This document shows positions 11,740-23,418 of a stretch of 64,000 nucleotides of DNA, piece by piece. Location: contig CM049317.1 in the NCBI GenBank assembly GCA_026874595.1, positions 71,135,618-71,199,617 of the forward strand. Reading direction: 5' to 3'. Both the position numbers and the translations under genes were made by a program. Position 1 is the first letter of the stretch. Each line of letters opens with the position of its first letter. Below the pieces are notes generated by a model, which was not told where the DNA came from, ran no database searches, and was given only the letters and a program-made list of their open reading frames with translations. The stretch comes from Sipunculus nudus (taxonomy: Eukaryota > Annelida > Sipuncula > Golfingiida > Sipunculidae).

Positions 11740-13480
11740 TCACCTCCAACTTTGATCATAATGAATCAGTTAAGTCATTTATTTACAAAATGTCAAAATT
11801 ATCGATCTATAGAAAGATAGTCCGATGCCTTATGTCCGAATCGCTGTGTTGCAATATACTGATATATTATCAATCTCGCGCACGTATAGTTTGAGTAATT
11901 ACTCTCAATATTTCTCATTCGTGTCTTTCCCCAGTAGTATAAAAATGTAAGGGAGAAACAAGAAAGCAGAACGGGAAAGTTGCCAAATCTGAACTTCTGT
12001 TTTTATTGCATTACAATACATGGCAATTATAGAAGACTCTTATAAAAGTACATTGAGCTATTGCTTTGCGTATTAAGGTGACATGGACATATTTGAAGGT
12101 TAGCAACGAGTTGTGGAACAGATACGGCAAACGAATAAACTGTTTTCACGCTGCTGGAGATAACGAAAGGGTCTTTGGGCAAACCTACGAAACTTTACTT
12201 CCTGTAGAAAAGTGCCTTTGTGATAATGCTGTACAATTCACATGCATTATTGGTTTCTTTTAAGAATATACTTACTTACCATTGGTATTCGACAATGAAT
12301 TATCATAACCATAGTAGGTTTGTTGCTTGCTACAACATTTTAAATATTCTCCAGATAGAACTTGCTAAGTATTTAATAATATTTAATGTAGGACTGAATA
12401 CTGTGGTTGCCTTAATTTTCGCGGTTTTTATATTTTAAAAGTTTCACGGGGTTCCTTTTTCGCGTTCTACCATTGGTCTAGTAGTATATTTTATTATCAA
12501 AAATAATTTCATTTACCGGTGATTTCACTGTTATCTAAGTCTACTATTTCTCTGTTCGGATGTCGCATGTTCGAACATTCACAGACGGCTGAGCCGACGC
12601 CTGCGGGAAGCACTGACCCCGCTGGCAGTAATTAGTTCAGGGCCGAGGCTCATTAAAAACAACTCAAATGTTATTAAGGTGTGTCGAGAAACCAACCCGT
12701 AACTACAAAACCGTATATTAAGTTTGTTTAGGGAAACTGTCTTGATAAGGGTATTTTACTCCTGTTAATTAAAAGTTGAGTCGTAATCACCTGCTCAACC
12801 AGCAGTTTCAGTATCAAAGGCAGGGATGTGACCAGAATAAATTGAGTGCCGTTTATGTTGCTAATTACTTCCATATAGGTGGAAGATGGAATCGTATTCA
12901 GTTCTCCCAGTTAAAATCTGGAGAAAAATCTTAATATTCTACTGTTTTACGGCACTTTTACCCCAAAATGAACTGTGACCTTTCAAATAAATTCAAAATT
13001 CACGTCATCACTAGCCAATTATACATCGTTTGGCCCGTCATGATTTCACAGAATTAGTCTTTTATACAGTTACAAGGTGGCGCAAACCTAGCGCCTATGT
13101 TCACTACTTTAGTGGCACATTTTATTCATTAACATGACTTAATACGGCACAATTTGAAAGAGTATCTTCTACTCAAATTCTTTTTTAAGCGGAACTGGAT
13201 GTCATCTAACTTGGCACACATACACATAATTTTTAAATATTACTGCCCAGCGGGCATTGACTATTTCCAGTCATGTGCTGGGGGAAAGGAATAACTGCCG
13301 GGCGCGTCCGCCGGCGTTAGCACGCACCTGCAAAGGATCCCGGTTTTTGCATCTAACCCAACCGATATTATTTTAAGTGGGCAGCGACCGCGAATATCGC
13401 GAATTTGAAACCACCGCGAATAAGAAGACAACCACGGAATGTACCGGGCTTGGAGCCAGCATCTTGGCATATTTTAAAAA
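11740..13480. other. spacer
   Basis: No gene recognised. About 12720-12810 (ttagggaaactg, cctgttaattaaaa, cacctgctc) matches 21665-21755, so it belongs to the array spacer. A B-box-like 'gttcgaacattc' near 12569 is not enough for a tRNA call. Confidence 0.4.
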
Positions 13481-13486
13481 ACCTAG

Positions 13487-13608
13487 ACAAATAGCATTGA
13501 GAAAATTCCTCTGGGTAAAGGCGTCATTGATGTCTACCGAAACCTTGTGGTGCAAGTCTCCTACTATGAGCAAGACACGACCGACTGTATAGTAAAGATA
13601 ACTGGCAG
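13487..13608 (+). pseudogene. subfamily III NTF2-like exon 3 fragment
   Basis: After a possible acceptor (acctag, ending 13486), one frame is open to a good donor (ggcag|gtatgt). It reads IEKIPLGKGVIDVYRNLVV, then a tyrosine-rich strand ending KITGR. It aligns with the exon at about 23450-23603 (EKISLSKGVIHVYLNVAVKI) and with GHIEVFGDLAVKI in exon 3 of gene A. The start of the exon does not align in frame with the other families, and no exon 1, 2 or 4 is seen nearby. I read it as an orphaned exon. Confidence 0.55.
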
Positions 13609-13894
13609 GTATGTACATGTACTTATTGACCCAAGTACTTGAAGCTACGAACGGTCTGAACAGTCGAATGATATCGTGGTTCTATCATAGGGCTGTAGTC
13701 ACTATTCCAAGATCGGTGGTCTTGGAATCAGGTAGTGTTTCTAGTGAAATAAAAGTATTTTATTTAATTCTATTTAATTTTCTATTTAATCAAAAACTAG
13801 TTAAGCCCGCCGATTAGCAACTTTTATTTAACTAGTCATTATAAAAGCAACGAAGATTATATGCAGTAACGTACACTGATGTGCAGAGTCAAGT

Positions 13895-14060
13895 TCTCTA
13901 TTAACGGTTTTCTTGCTCGTATAAGAGTTGTTTGTGGTTTGAAAATCCAATCTTGTTTTACCGAATTACATGAAACACCGACCCTCATACACTTTGGCGC
14001 TGAAGACATAAATTATAATGGATACTTGGTTAGCTTGGTATGCACAATCTGCTTCTTATA
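13895..14060 (+). repeat. isolated fragment of the subfamily I upstream block
   Basis: The pattern 'cgtataagagt..gtttgtggtttgaaa', 'gaaacaccgaccctcatacactttggcgctgaagaca' (in part) matches 29065-29165 and 14947-15060. It ends after 'aatggatacttg'. It is a partial duplicate with no exon. Confidence 0.6.
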
Positions 14061-14246
14061 CTTAATACATACGGAACGTTGATAACATTGGGTTAATTGC
14101 CAAGACAAATAAAATACTCCAACGAAACAGTACCTAAGTAACAAGTTCATATTTCGGTACATACCTGTCTAAAAGGAAGTCCTGTGTAAATGCAATGGTT
14201 CGATATTGAAAAGGAACATTGATGGCAATACATTTTAAATAATCAT

Positions 14247-14251
<5 letters not shown>

Positions 14252-14305
<54 letters not shown>
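14252..14305. repeat. (TA)n microsatellite
   Basis: A pure TA run preceded by 'aatcatcattg', which resembles the arm of the 8.8 kb inverted repeat. Confidence 0.9.
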
Positions 14306-14309
<4 letters not shown>

Positions 14310-14569
14310 CGATCTTCATCCTTTCATCATAAAAAGGGTAAGCCAACATCCATAAAAAATATATCGACATAAATTGACATTTTATTTGTAAATAAATATC
14401 AACTACAATAGCGACCACCGCGTTTGATGATAATTAGTGACCTATTATAATGTGATTAGCATCGTGATACGACAAGGTAGGGTACACACAAGTTTATTAA
14501 GTAATACCATTATTTAATATGTAGAACAAATTTACAATAAAAAGTATATTGTGCAGTATTTATGAACTT

Positions 14570-15700
14570 TATTGCCGTTGATGATGATACAAGGCCTAAT
14601 GCAACTATTACCTAACCCATGGATTATTCCAATGCCTTAATTTTGTTGATTTAAAAATGCATAGGCTGACCACATATCAGTAGTGGCTTATCAAGTTTCA
14701 TTTTGTGTATTTGTTACACAAATCCCATCTCTGTATCTGTCAATTACTTCAGGTCCTCATTTCGCGCACGTGGAACTTTGTACAGATTGATCGAATTTCA
14801 CTGCACTACCTCTGCAACCATTCATTCTGTGATATACAACTATGTTTAACGAATCTTTATGGTATCAGTGACACCTGGCTGCCTTGGCCAGTAACACCGC
14901 AATTTGACCACACTGCCAATATTTATATTGACGCATTTTTAGGGCTCGTATAAGAGTGGTTCATGGTTTGAAAGTGCAAACATATTATACCAAATTACTA
15001 GAAACTCCGAACCTCTTACACTTTGGCACTGAAGACATACACCATAATGGAATCTTGACTAGATGGAGTTGGTCACTAACTTGTTTAGAGACTAAAAATT
15101 ACTTTTAACATAATCACTGCCCCCAGGTACCGAGCTCTACCAAACCTCTGACTGAAGCATCACTTCACTTGCGTTTGCTTGTTTATTAATTCCTCATTTC
15201 TTCTCTTGAAACAAACAAGAAAACAAACGAACAGTATGCGACGTTTGTAAAAGAAATTATCATAACTTTTCAGATAGAGTAATTTTTGTTTTATTTGCAA
15301 GACAATGGTTGAAACATATCAGCTTCTCATACAGAAAGAATTGTTATCCAGAATGATTAAGAACAATAAGTTTGTAAAGTCGGCCAGAAGTAGACAGGGA
15401 TCGAAGAAACTGATAGACATTAAAATACAACTTGAACCTATATATATACATTACTGATACGCTGATATTCAACTATTAAGGTATCAGAAACAGTGTTATC
15501 AAATCAATTCTTTTTTTTAAGTGAATAAACATATTAGTCCACAAATTCAAATGTGAAAATCTCATTGAAATTGAAATATTTTTTTTCTGTAAACCCTATT
15601 ACAACACTTATTAACTGATTCTTTGGCGGTATTAAGCGGAATTTAAAATTTCAATCAAAATTACTTTGAATAAGAAACAAAATAGCGTTCAATTTGTTTG
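14570..15700 (+). repeat. upstream repeat block of gene A
   Basis: About 1.1 kb, homologous to the regions upstream of D (10555-11600) and, in part, B (29060-29830) and C (1540-2055). It belongs to the duplicated unit and includes the distal 5' flank of gene A. No coding exon is seen. Confidence 0.7.
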
Positions 15701-15701
15701 G

Positions 15702-15807
15702 TAATTGGCTCATCTTTATTGTGTTAAATTACATCGGCCATGTCAACTATCTGCAGAACCTTTACTATTACCAAATACAGGTTGTGTTGGAAACGCTCGG
15801 ACCACCA
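15702..15807 (+). promoter_or_regulatory. conserved proximal 5' region of gene A
   Basis: The last ~105 bp before the start codon is kept in A, B (29824-29932) and D (11613-11718). It opens with 'attggctca' (an inverted CCAAT motif). The end reads 'aggttgtRYtggRaaNgctNggaccaccaRtg', directly abutting the ATG. It is probably core promoter and 5' leader. No clear TATA box is seen, and the transcription start is unknown. Confidence 0.45.
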
Positions 15808-17727
15808 ATGATGTTGATCAAGGCGATTATTCTAATACTTCTGGCTATGCCAATGCCAATGAGGTGTGATAAATCCAAGGACAAGATTGGACATTCAATT
15901 GGTAAACACGTTTTCATAATTTGGAATTAATTTTGTGTTTTTGTGCTTTTACCATAGTCCTTTTTATCTTGTTTTTTGAGTTCACTTTAGTCTTGGTCAT
16001 GAAGTATTTCATCACTGGATATTAATGCCCTCAATATGTTTCGATTCCCCATCTTTTGTCAAAGTCCACCCTTTTCTTCCCTTAGTGGCACTGTCAGATG
16101 CAACTAACCTCTTGGCAAATAATTCATCCCTTTATACAAAAAAACCATCCGGGTCCATCTTTTCTCTCAGAAGTTGTCACGTAAAATACTGACATGACAA
16201 GCTAGAATAGACTTCTTTGAGGTTTCAAGGAATCTGGTACGTGATACTGTCAAATGCAACTAATTTCTCCCTTTATACAAAAAAAACATCCGGGTCTATT
16301 TTTTCTCCTATTTCATAGCTAACAAAAAAATAAGATAATCAGCTTAGGGTCTTATTACCTGGTGCTACTTATTTCTCTCTTTCATCTAGATAACCTGAAA
16401 CACAAACATTTGTGGTGGGAATTTTCTGACAATATTTGAAAATGATATGTCTATAACAGTGTTTAGTCAAAGAGTAATACAGACTTTCACTGACCTATGT
16501 CTATATGCCGTGGCCCGACATCAGCAGTTGGCACTTTGCCAGTGGGATAAGGGTTAAGTCCTAATACACAGGTCATGCAATTATCTTTTACCAAACATTT
16601 CAACTCTGTCTTAGTCAACATTAGTGAATAGTGAATGGAATCAAGATATCAGTGATAATTATAAGTTTTCACTCGAGTCGTGTTTTATTTTTCATATTCA
16701 TGATATTAACACATAACGTCTTTATATACATGAACATTAATTTTTTAAATACGTTTTCAAAGAAAAATGGTTTAGCATTATATTGTTCGACAAAGCTTTT
16801 ACTTGATATTATAGCGAGACCACAAAATAACCTTTAGCAATGCAAGCACTTATAATAATAATTTAATATCGATTCTGCATTTATAGAAGAAAATATAAAA
16901 CGAAAGATTCAAGAAATGGACAAGGAGTTTTCTGAACACTACGATGCTCAAGACGTTGAATGGCTGGTTCAAAACTATCACATTTCGGATGCTTTTTTTA
17001 TGCCCCCAGGATGGCCGCTCGTCACAGATAAAGGTAAAATATCTTGAGAGTGCTCTGCTCATAATGTCAATTGCGCTTGAAATGTGAGCAAAAGACAGGC
17101 CATGATTGGTTCCATCATATACAATGATTATTTTTATATTTTATATTTATGTTCCTTATTTATTCCATCATTATTTATCGAGCAGAAGGAAGACGTGCAT
17201 ACTTCAGAAATTATGAAAAGGAAGGCATTACAGGTTTTGCATCCGGCACAGGTCACATTGAAGTTTTCGGAGATCTTGCTGTGAAGATATATCATTATAA
17301 AGATACAGGCAATGGCGTCATAATAGAGCGGGGCAAGTAAGTAAAAAGATTGACTTGTCATTCTTTCATCTCAGTTTTTTCACTGTCATTTGTGATCAAG
17401 CAAATTGTTTTTTTTTTAGTTTCTCTCTATGCCTTGTAGTAATATTGATAAACGTAAAAAAGTAACGTACGCTGCACTCTTTAGAATGGTTACATAATCT
17501 ACAATGAAAAATCTCAAAGAAGAGTTTTCACATCACAAATATATTTCCTCTATTTTCCTAAACAAATCGACCATATTGCTCCAAAAGTATGGTAAGATTG
17601 ACTGAACCAGAAAACGTTAATATAACATCACGTCATGTTTCTTTTTAGGGACATATCTATCTGGCTAGGCGACAGTGGATCAGATGGAAAGTGGAAAGTG
17701 GTATATGACTTGTGGAGTACCTCCTAA
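15808..17727 (+). CDS. secreted NTF2-like (SnoaL/DUF4440-type) protein, gene A, four exons
   Basis: Exons 15808-15901, 16887-17033, 17186-17336 and 17649-17727 join at GT-AG sites with phases 1, 1, 2 to give about 156 residues. Exon 1 encodes a signal peptide (MMLIKAIILILLAMPMPMRC). Exon 2 gives a helix (EENIKRKIQEMDKEFSEHY) and then WLVQNYHISDAFFMPPGWP, the typical NTF2-like/DUF4440 'DA-x-x-MPPG-x-P' turn. Exon 3 has EGRRAYFRNY and the strands GHIEVFGDLAVKIYHY and IIERGK. Exon 4 ends with DGKWKVVYDLWSTS. These match the order and motifs of small NTF2-fold proteins, so an extracellular or lumenal pocket protein is expected. No catalytic role can be assigned. The start is the first ATG before the hydrophobic stretch and is conserved in B. 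This is the most intact copy in the window. Confidence 0.85.
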
Positions 17728-17921
17728 ATCTTGCGAGGGCACCGTTAACGATTGGAGTTAAACAACAAATGATTAAGTTCAATCAGTTCAAAAGGAGTTA
17801 AACACCAAATGATTTAGTCCGATCAGTTCAAACGGATGCTATCTTCATTGTATATTCCAACTGTTTTCCAATTCACATATTCAAGGATATATGGTTATGT
17901 GTCATTTTATTTAAGAACTTA

Positions 17922-17927
17922 AATAAA
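17922..17927 (+). terminator. poly(A) signal AATAAA of gene A
   Basis: AATAAA lies about 195 bp after the stop codon, in a context (ttaagaacttaaataaaaatc) also found after copy C (2633-2638) and, shortened, after gene B (32294-32299). Confidence 0.6.
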
Positions 17928-17929
17928 AA

Positions 17930-19030
17930 TCAATCTTTAAAACTCTTGAAACTGAATTCTTTTTACATCTTGTTTTACGCCCTTCCTGTTAAGAGTAACA
18001 CGTTATCTGTATTAGCAATCAGCAAGTACTGCCTATGTCAAAATGTTGTTGTTTGTTCTCAACGTTTCTAGTATAATGTTTATCTGTTGCGCATCAATTC
18101 AAAGTAAAGTTAGTTAAATTGATCACGAAATTCATAAAAAAGAATCCAAAGTCCCCCTTGAATCAAACTTTCATTGACGACAAATATACGGTAAAATATC
18201 ATTAGCGTACTAATTAAATACCATTCATAGAGTCTTGGAAATATTGATAACTGATGAATGTCTGATGAAACATGTATGTTTTACGACACCAAAGTGAGAT
18301 GAAGATGAAAGACTTCAAGTTTTCTCAAAATATTTGTAAAACGTAAATTTTAAATGCCGCTTTAATGTATGAAGAACACAGAATCCATGGTCATTTTCGT
18401 GAAGCCAACATTTATGAGACTTGGAACTAACACCCTGTCTTTGATTTAAATATACAAATTGATCTTTCAATTTTCAAACGCCAGTGGATAGTATAGTAGT
18501 TGTATGTTTGTCGAAAGAGAGAGATCAGAGATTATTTTGATAAATCATAATGCATATTGTTCACATCATTATAATTATATCTTAATAACGAGTCAAGTGT
18601 GGTACGTGCTGCTAGTTTGTAATAAGATACACTAAAAATCCAAAATGGCTGCCTATACGGCGAATTCAATGGAGAAACGGGTACAGGATTCATTTTTCAG
18701 ATTTTATTCATTTCATAAATAATTAGAAAAGCGCTTAGAGAGTGCAGACCTGCACGAAAGCAGCTCATAACCCCAATATGGCATTTGTCATAAAAGCCGA
18801 TTCTCCTGTTAAATATTCCTGGATCCATAATGTTAATCTTACCAGAATTTATTAATTTTGTTTTCTTGCTATCATTGCCGAGCTATCGTGATGATTTCAT
18901 CCAAATAAGTAGATAACTTCCTTTGTAATGTTGTTAATAGACAAACAAACATATGAACGCCTGAAAAATGCATTACTCCTGCCGCTTGGAAGAGGTAATA
19001 AACAGGTTAAGACGAATATATTTACAGACT
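17930..19030. other. duplicated 3' spacer
   Basis: Homologous to 32300-33390 after gene B and partly to 2640-3000 after copy C (shared 'gatccatNatgtta', 'gccgagctatc', 'gacaaacaaacat'). No exon is seen. Confidence 0.55.
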
Positions 19031-19275
19031 AAAGCCCCGCATACACGCTTTGGCGTGACTCCACTCAACTGTTGTTGGTAGCTGACTGCTTCTGAACGAC
19101 CCGACTCAACTGGACACGATTTTTTTTTCTGAAACTGATCTATCTGATATCGACTGGTGCCGACTATGGTTGAGTCGTGTCGTTTTGACGCATACATGTT
19201 GCGACGCGACTCACCTCGGTTCACCTATACAGTTTTTGACCTGTTGAGTTGAGTCGGGTCGCAACATTAATGCCG
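19031..19275. repeat. MITE-like element with 'actcaac' terminal inverted repeats
   Basis: The left end is aaagccccgcatacacgctt...ccactcaac. The right end is gttgagttgagtcgggtcgcaac. It is about 245 bp with imperfect inverted ends and no coding capacity. It is the compact copy of the element at 3004-3755, and both lie at the same position in the duplicated unit, so the insertion predates the duplication. Confidence 0.6.
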
Positions 19276-19279
19276 TTAC

Positions 19280-20590
19280 TACTGAAGAAACTGACATTAG
19301 TAAAGCCCTCGAAACCCATACTAAGCTGTGAAAATCTGAACGAAACAGTGCTGTGTTTTACTTTTGAAGACCTGACATTCAATGCTACGTCTGCACGTGA
19401 AAAGGCTACTCATAAGGGAAGAGCTATTTGAGTACCGTTTCTTCATAAAACATGTAGAAGTCCATTTGCTATTATATAAGAAGAAATAATGTTGGCCAAT
19501 TAATGGAGTATCACTGAATGAGATAAGTAGATTAACATACAAATATATTTCATTGATTTTTGAATATCAATATTATCATGCACAACAATTCCTTAAAAAT
19601 ATAAAGGCAGAACTTGAACCCACTACCACCAGTTATCAGGATATTAAAAAATAGTGTGCGCATGTCAAGTTAACATTTATGTAGTTTGACTAAAATTATG
19701 AATTGTCCGTTCACTTAATAGTACGTATGGGCTTAACAGTATATTTAATGGCTGGCTGTATCAAAATGTTACGTACATTATCCGCAGCTGCGTATTTGCA
19801 TTTTCTGTCTCTTTACATTAAATAGTGACCATATTTCTTGAATATCTTAGTTGAAAGATGATGTTTACAAAACAGATGAATGAATATTATAATAACTGTA
19901 TATACTCACTAAGAAAATAATTAGTAGTGTATTGCTACGTGCATTTGAAAGGTGTCACTCGTCTACTAAATGCTGACGTTAAAAAGACTGACTTCCGGGT
20001 CTACGGTAAGATAGCGTACTCGAAGAGCCATATATAGCGTTTGCCAAAGTCAGGCTTTAAGACCCATCTCTCGTAGGGGTTGTGGTTTGGGGGGTTGGGG
20101 TGGGGGGGGGTGAGCTTAAGCCATGTACTTTTTAATTACAACAGGGCCCTGGCTTATAAAAACAGTCAACAACAACCGTGACCTCCATGCTGTACGTTGA
20201 TTTACTGAAATCGAATGGGAAACGGCAAGTAGTCCTCTATGAGGTCACGCCTCGCACTGCATATATCGCAATATATTCTCCTCTACGTCCCTGTGTAAAC
20301 AAATATGCAATATACCCCAAAACTATTGTTTCCTATATTATTGCCGAGCTAGCTTAAACTTTTCCTCAAACTTCGTTGAAACTCGTGGTGTTATCATGCT
20401 AACAAACAAACAGATTCACAGACAAACATACACAAAGATAATCAGCCGCCGCTTGGTTGTGCAGAGGTAAAAAGTATAAGTTTTAGTGCACAAGGCCATT
20501 TTGTTATTCCGGGAAGATTCTGATTTAAGCCAAGATTATATAAACTCCCAATTTGGCTATTTCCTTAGTATAAATAGATACAACCACCTT
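19280..20590. other. duplicated spacer
   Basis: About 19270-19980 is homologous to 3760-4410 (shared 'gttactactgaagaa', 'cacgtgaaaa', 'gaattgtccgtt'). A G-rich run (ggggttggggtggggggggg) lies at about 20090-20110. No gene is seen. Confidence 0.5.
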
Positions 20591-20597
20591 GCAAAAA

Positions 20598-20783
20598 ATG
20601 CATAGAAGACCCCTTTGGTTCCATGGCATCACAAATATAATGACTTGGAATCCAACTCCGATTCTTTCCTCATTCAGTACACCTTCGTGTCCAATAAGCC
20701 AGATGCATCACTCTGCCTTGCAGTTTCTTCTTGTAGTGGCACTGATTGGTGCATGTGCCGATTATTTTAAAGTCATGGAGTGA
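20598..20783 (+). other. possible signal-peptide exon / small secreted peptide
   Basis: An open frame of about 62 codons runs from ATG 20598 to TGA. An internal ATG (20703) begins MHHSALQFLLVVALIGACADYF, which looks like a signal peptide with a small-residue cleavage site. A degraded relative lies at 4445-4644. By position, after a subfamily I gene and before subfamily III exons, it could be exon 1 of a subfamily III gene. The available donor (gga|gtgacc) is weak and in phase 2 rather than the family's phase 1. Treat it as a candidate only. Confidence 0.35.
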
Positions 20784-20789
20784 CCCTGG

Positions 20790-22425
20790 ATCCTCGTGAA
20801 TCAAAATTTGTCGTGACAAGAAGATATAGTATTCCCAAACTCTGCTTGTCTCAATATGCAGGTGTCGGGCAATTGGAACTGAAAAAAAATATATATTTGT
20901 ATCATTGAAACTGCCAGGTGAATTTAGTACCTCACTTTTTTTATCTGCAATATTTTTTAATGACTCTCTAAAACAAAAAGATCAGTGGAATAACCCCCAG
21001 AAGGAATTTTTTGACCATTCTGAAATACAGAGCGGAGGTGACTAAGTCTGTCATGAAAACACTGTTTTGCACATCTGGTGTCTTCACGGTGCCTTTCTTG
21101 TTGCTTACGAGACCACTGTGAGTTCCTTACTGAAGAAGGAGACAGGCTTACCTCTGGTCCGGATACGAAAGTCAAGCTACATTGATGACCAATCTGTTTA
21201 TAATTATAATTCTTATTTTTGTCCTTACAAGACAATTTTGAATCTTAAAAGTATGTTTAATTCTTTTACCTAACTTCATAAAACAGATGTACTTTTATAC
21301 ATCTTCAATAGACCTTTTTCATTTCCCTAGCGACACCTGTTGGCGATATTTAACATCTATACTTTTGGGTAGAACGCTTGTACTGGATTCAATTGCGGAT
21401 GCGTTTTTGTTTTGACTCTGTTGCATTTAATTGACTTGACACCAATATCACCGATTACTGACCTAAGCCCACCATGAAACGACAAAAGGATGTTGCAGTA
21501 CAAGATAAAACAAGGAGGGGACTAATTTTATGTATATGCCTATAAATCGGTAGTATGAAGCAAGGCTGATCAGGGGAGGTTAAATATTAATGTGAAAGGT
21601 GATCGTCTTATACGTATTATAACACAACTGAAAAATGATGTTCATAGAATATACTTCTATTTGTTCTAGGGAAACTGCCCTGAATCAACACTGACGCAGG
21701 TTGTTAATTAAAATTGGTAGCGTCCTTGACCGCTGTGAGAACCTGCTCGAAACCACATGTCCAAGCAATGCGTTTGCACAGCCATGACAATCCATGTTGA
21801 TTGCGTTAGTTAGGCATTCCAAAAGTAGAGAAGACCTTCATAAAATTTTTATTCATCTAATATGCATGACCCATATATACCCAGATAACCCCCAAAAGGT
21901 TCGAAATGTTCTTTAAATGTTTAAAAGGACACTTGGTTATAAACGAGTTTTTGAACACTTCTCTAAATGTTTCCCGGCCTTATTCTGTTACAATTTGTCG
22001 GAAAATATGTTATTATCATTTGCATTTAAATGTTATATTTTAAGATATTCTTACACAAAATTCATAATATTCGTAGAATATAATCAAAATGTCTACATTT
22101 TTTATCTATGAACATTTTGAAATGTGTCTGGTGTTTTGAATGGTCTGTAAAATCGTCTATGCAGCTTTTTGAAAATTTTTGAAAATTTTTTTCCCAGTTT
22201 AATTTTTGAGCTTTGTCGGTTTTGGCCGGCCTATTCATACGTTTATTGACCAATGTCAATAAACCAATATGATTAACAAAAATATACTATGCTGTGTCAT
22301 TTGGGTATACTTGCATTCTGTTTACTATTTATTGGACACATGAACAAAAAATCAAATGAACAAGATATTCTCGTCTCGCCTGTACACATCTGTTTACATG
22401 CAGCCAGGTGTCAGCTGATCCGAAA
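20790..22425. repeat. spacer with segment duplicated at 33.48-34.09 kb
   Basis: About 21830-22430 matches 33485-34085: 'agaagaccttcat', 'tatatacccag', 'gacacttggttataaa', 'ggccggccta', 'acttgcattctgtttactatttattgg' (in part). This segment links the second and third units of the array. I see no coding exon in it. Confidence 0.65.
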
Positions 22426-22439
22426 CCTACACACGACGG

Positions 22440-22905
22440 CTCTCTTGAGCAAAATGTCTGTGTAGCATTTTGGGCTCGTTCAAGATGACGCCTAAATTTG
22501 GGGCCTAGGAAATGGTGGTTTGAAGTTAATTACCGCCACCTAGTTCACCAAACCGTGTGACTCCTGGGTTTATTAATCTTAGTTTGATAGCAGAATGTTC
22601 TTAAAGGTGTCTGTGTTTCGGGGTTCACATAAAAGCGGTACAAACTGTCTCACTTGTGAAGCTTGCTTTCTAGCGGTTGGAACGCCGGACTTATGCGCCA
22701 TCGAAAAGTGTTCGAATATCGGATCGGCCCAATAGTTTCCCCTCAGCAAAATGTTTCCGTTACATATGGGGTCTCGTCCAAAATCCCTACGCTGGAGCCC
22801 GGGAAAGATTAGGTTGAGGTAATTAGGTAAGCTAGTACACCAAAAAGTGTGAATCCAGGGATAATCAATCTTGTCCTTATAGCAGAACGCTCTTAATAGG
22901 AGGTT
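22440..22905. repeat. two diverged direct copies of a ~165 bp repeat with a tRNA-like spacer (SINE candidate)
   Basis: About 22450-22610 and 22745-22900 align at low identity: agcaaaatgt, ctcgtYcaa, taattaSSNNNgctagt/ctagttcacca, gtgtgaNtcc, tagcagaaYgNtctta. Between them is 'tctagcggttggaacgc...gtgttcgaatatcgg', resembling tRNA A- and B-box spacing. It may be a dimeric SINE or a low-copy repeat. A (TA)n tract follows at 22910-22930. Confidence 0.35.
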
Positions 22906-23418
22906 TGTTATATATATATATATGTATATATGAGAGAGAGAGAGCCTTTACGGTAAAATAAAGCCGACATTCATTAGATAATGAGAGGAATGTGAATCTT
23001 TTGAGTTTCTCAAATCACATTATATGTGCTCGCTGCAATAAAGCTTCACTATTAAGAAATGTATACGTTCTTTCCTGGTGCCTGCAGTTAGTGTACTTAG
23101 GAATACATAAACTCTTTTCCAATTTCTCAACGGGGATTATTTATCATTAGAATTTATTATGTGAGTGCATTATGTTTTAACGATACTGGGTCCAAATAAT
23201 ATGATTTCGTTTACTATCTGACATAATGTTTATGTTTTTCAACATTCCTTCCATGCATATATAAAATTTAAAAAAAATAAGTATTTGGATATAAAATAAA
23301 ATATATGGATAGTCTTGTTTTCATCTAATTTCAAAGTGCGATCAGATGCTGAGAGTATATTTTAAATAATGGGAAGCAGTTTATGTAGAACTAAATATAA
23401 TGAAACCCGCTTTACTAA

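Noticed and set aside
12470-12580. tRNA-like string (ggtctagtagtat ... gttcgaacattc)
   Set aside because: Box spacing about 100 bp and no cloverleaf pairing seen; not a tRNA gene.
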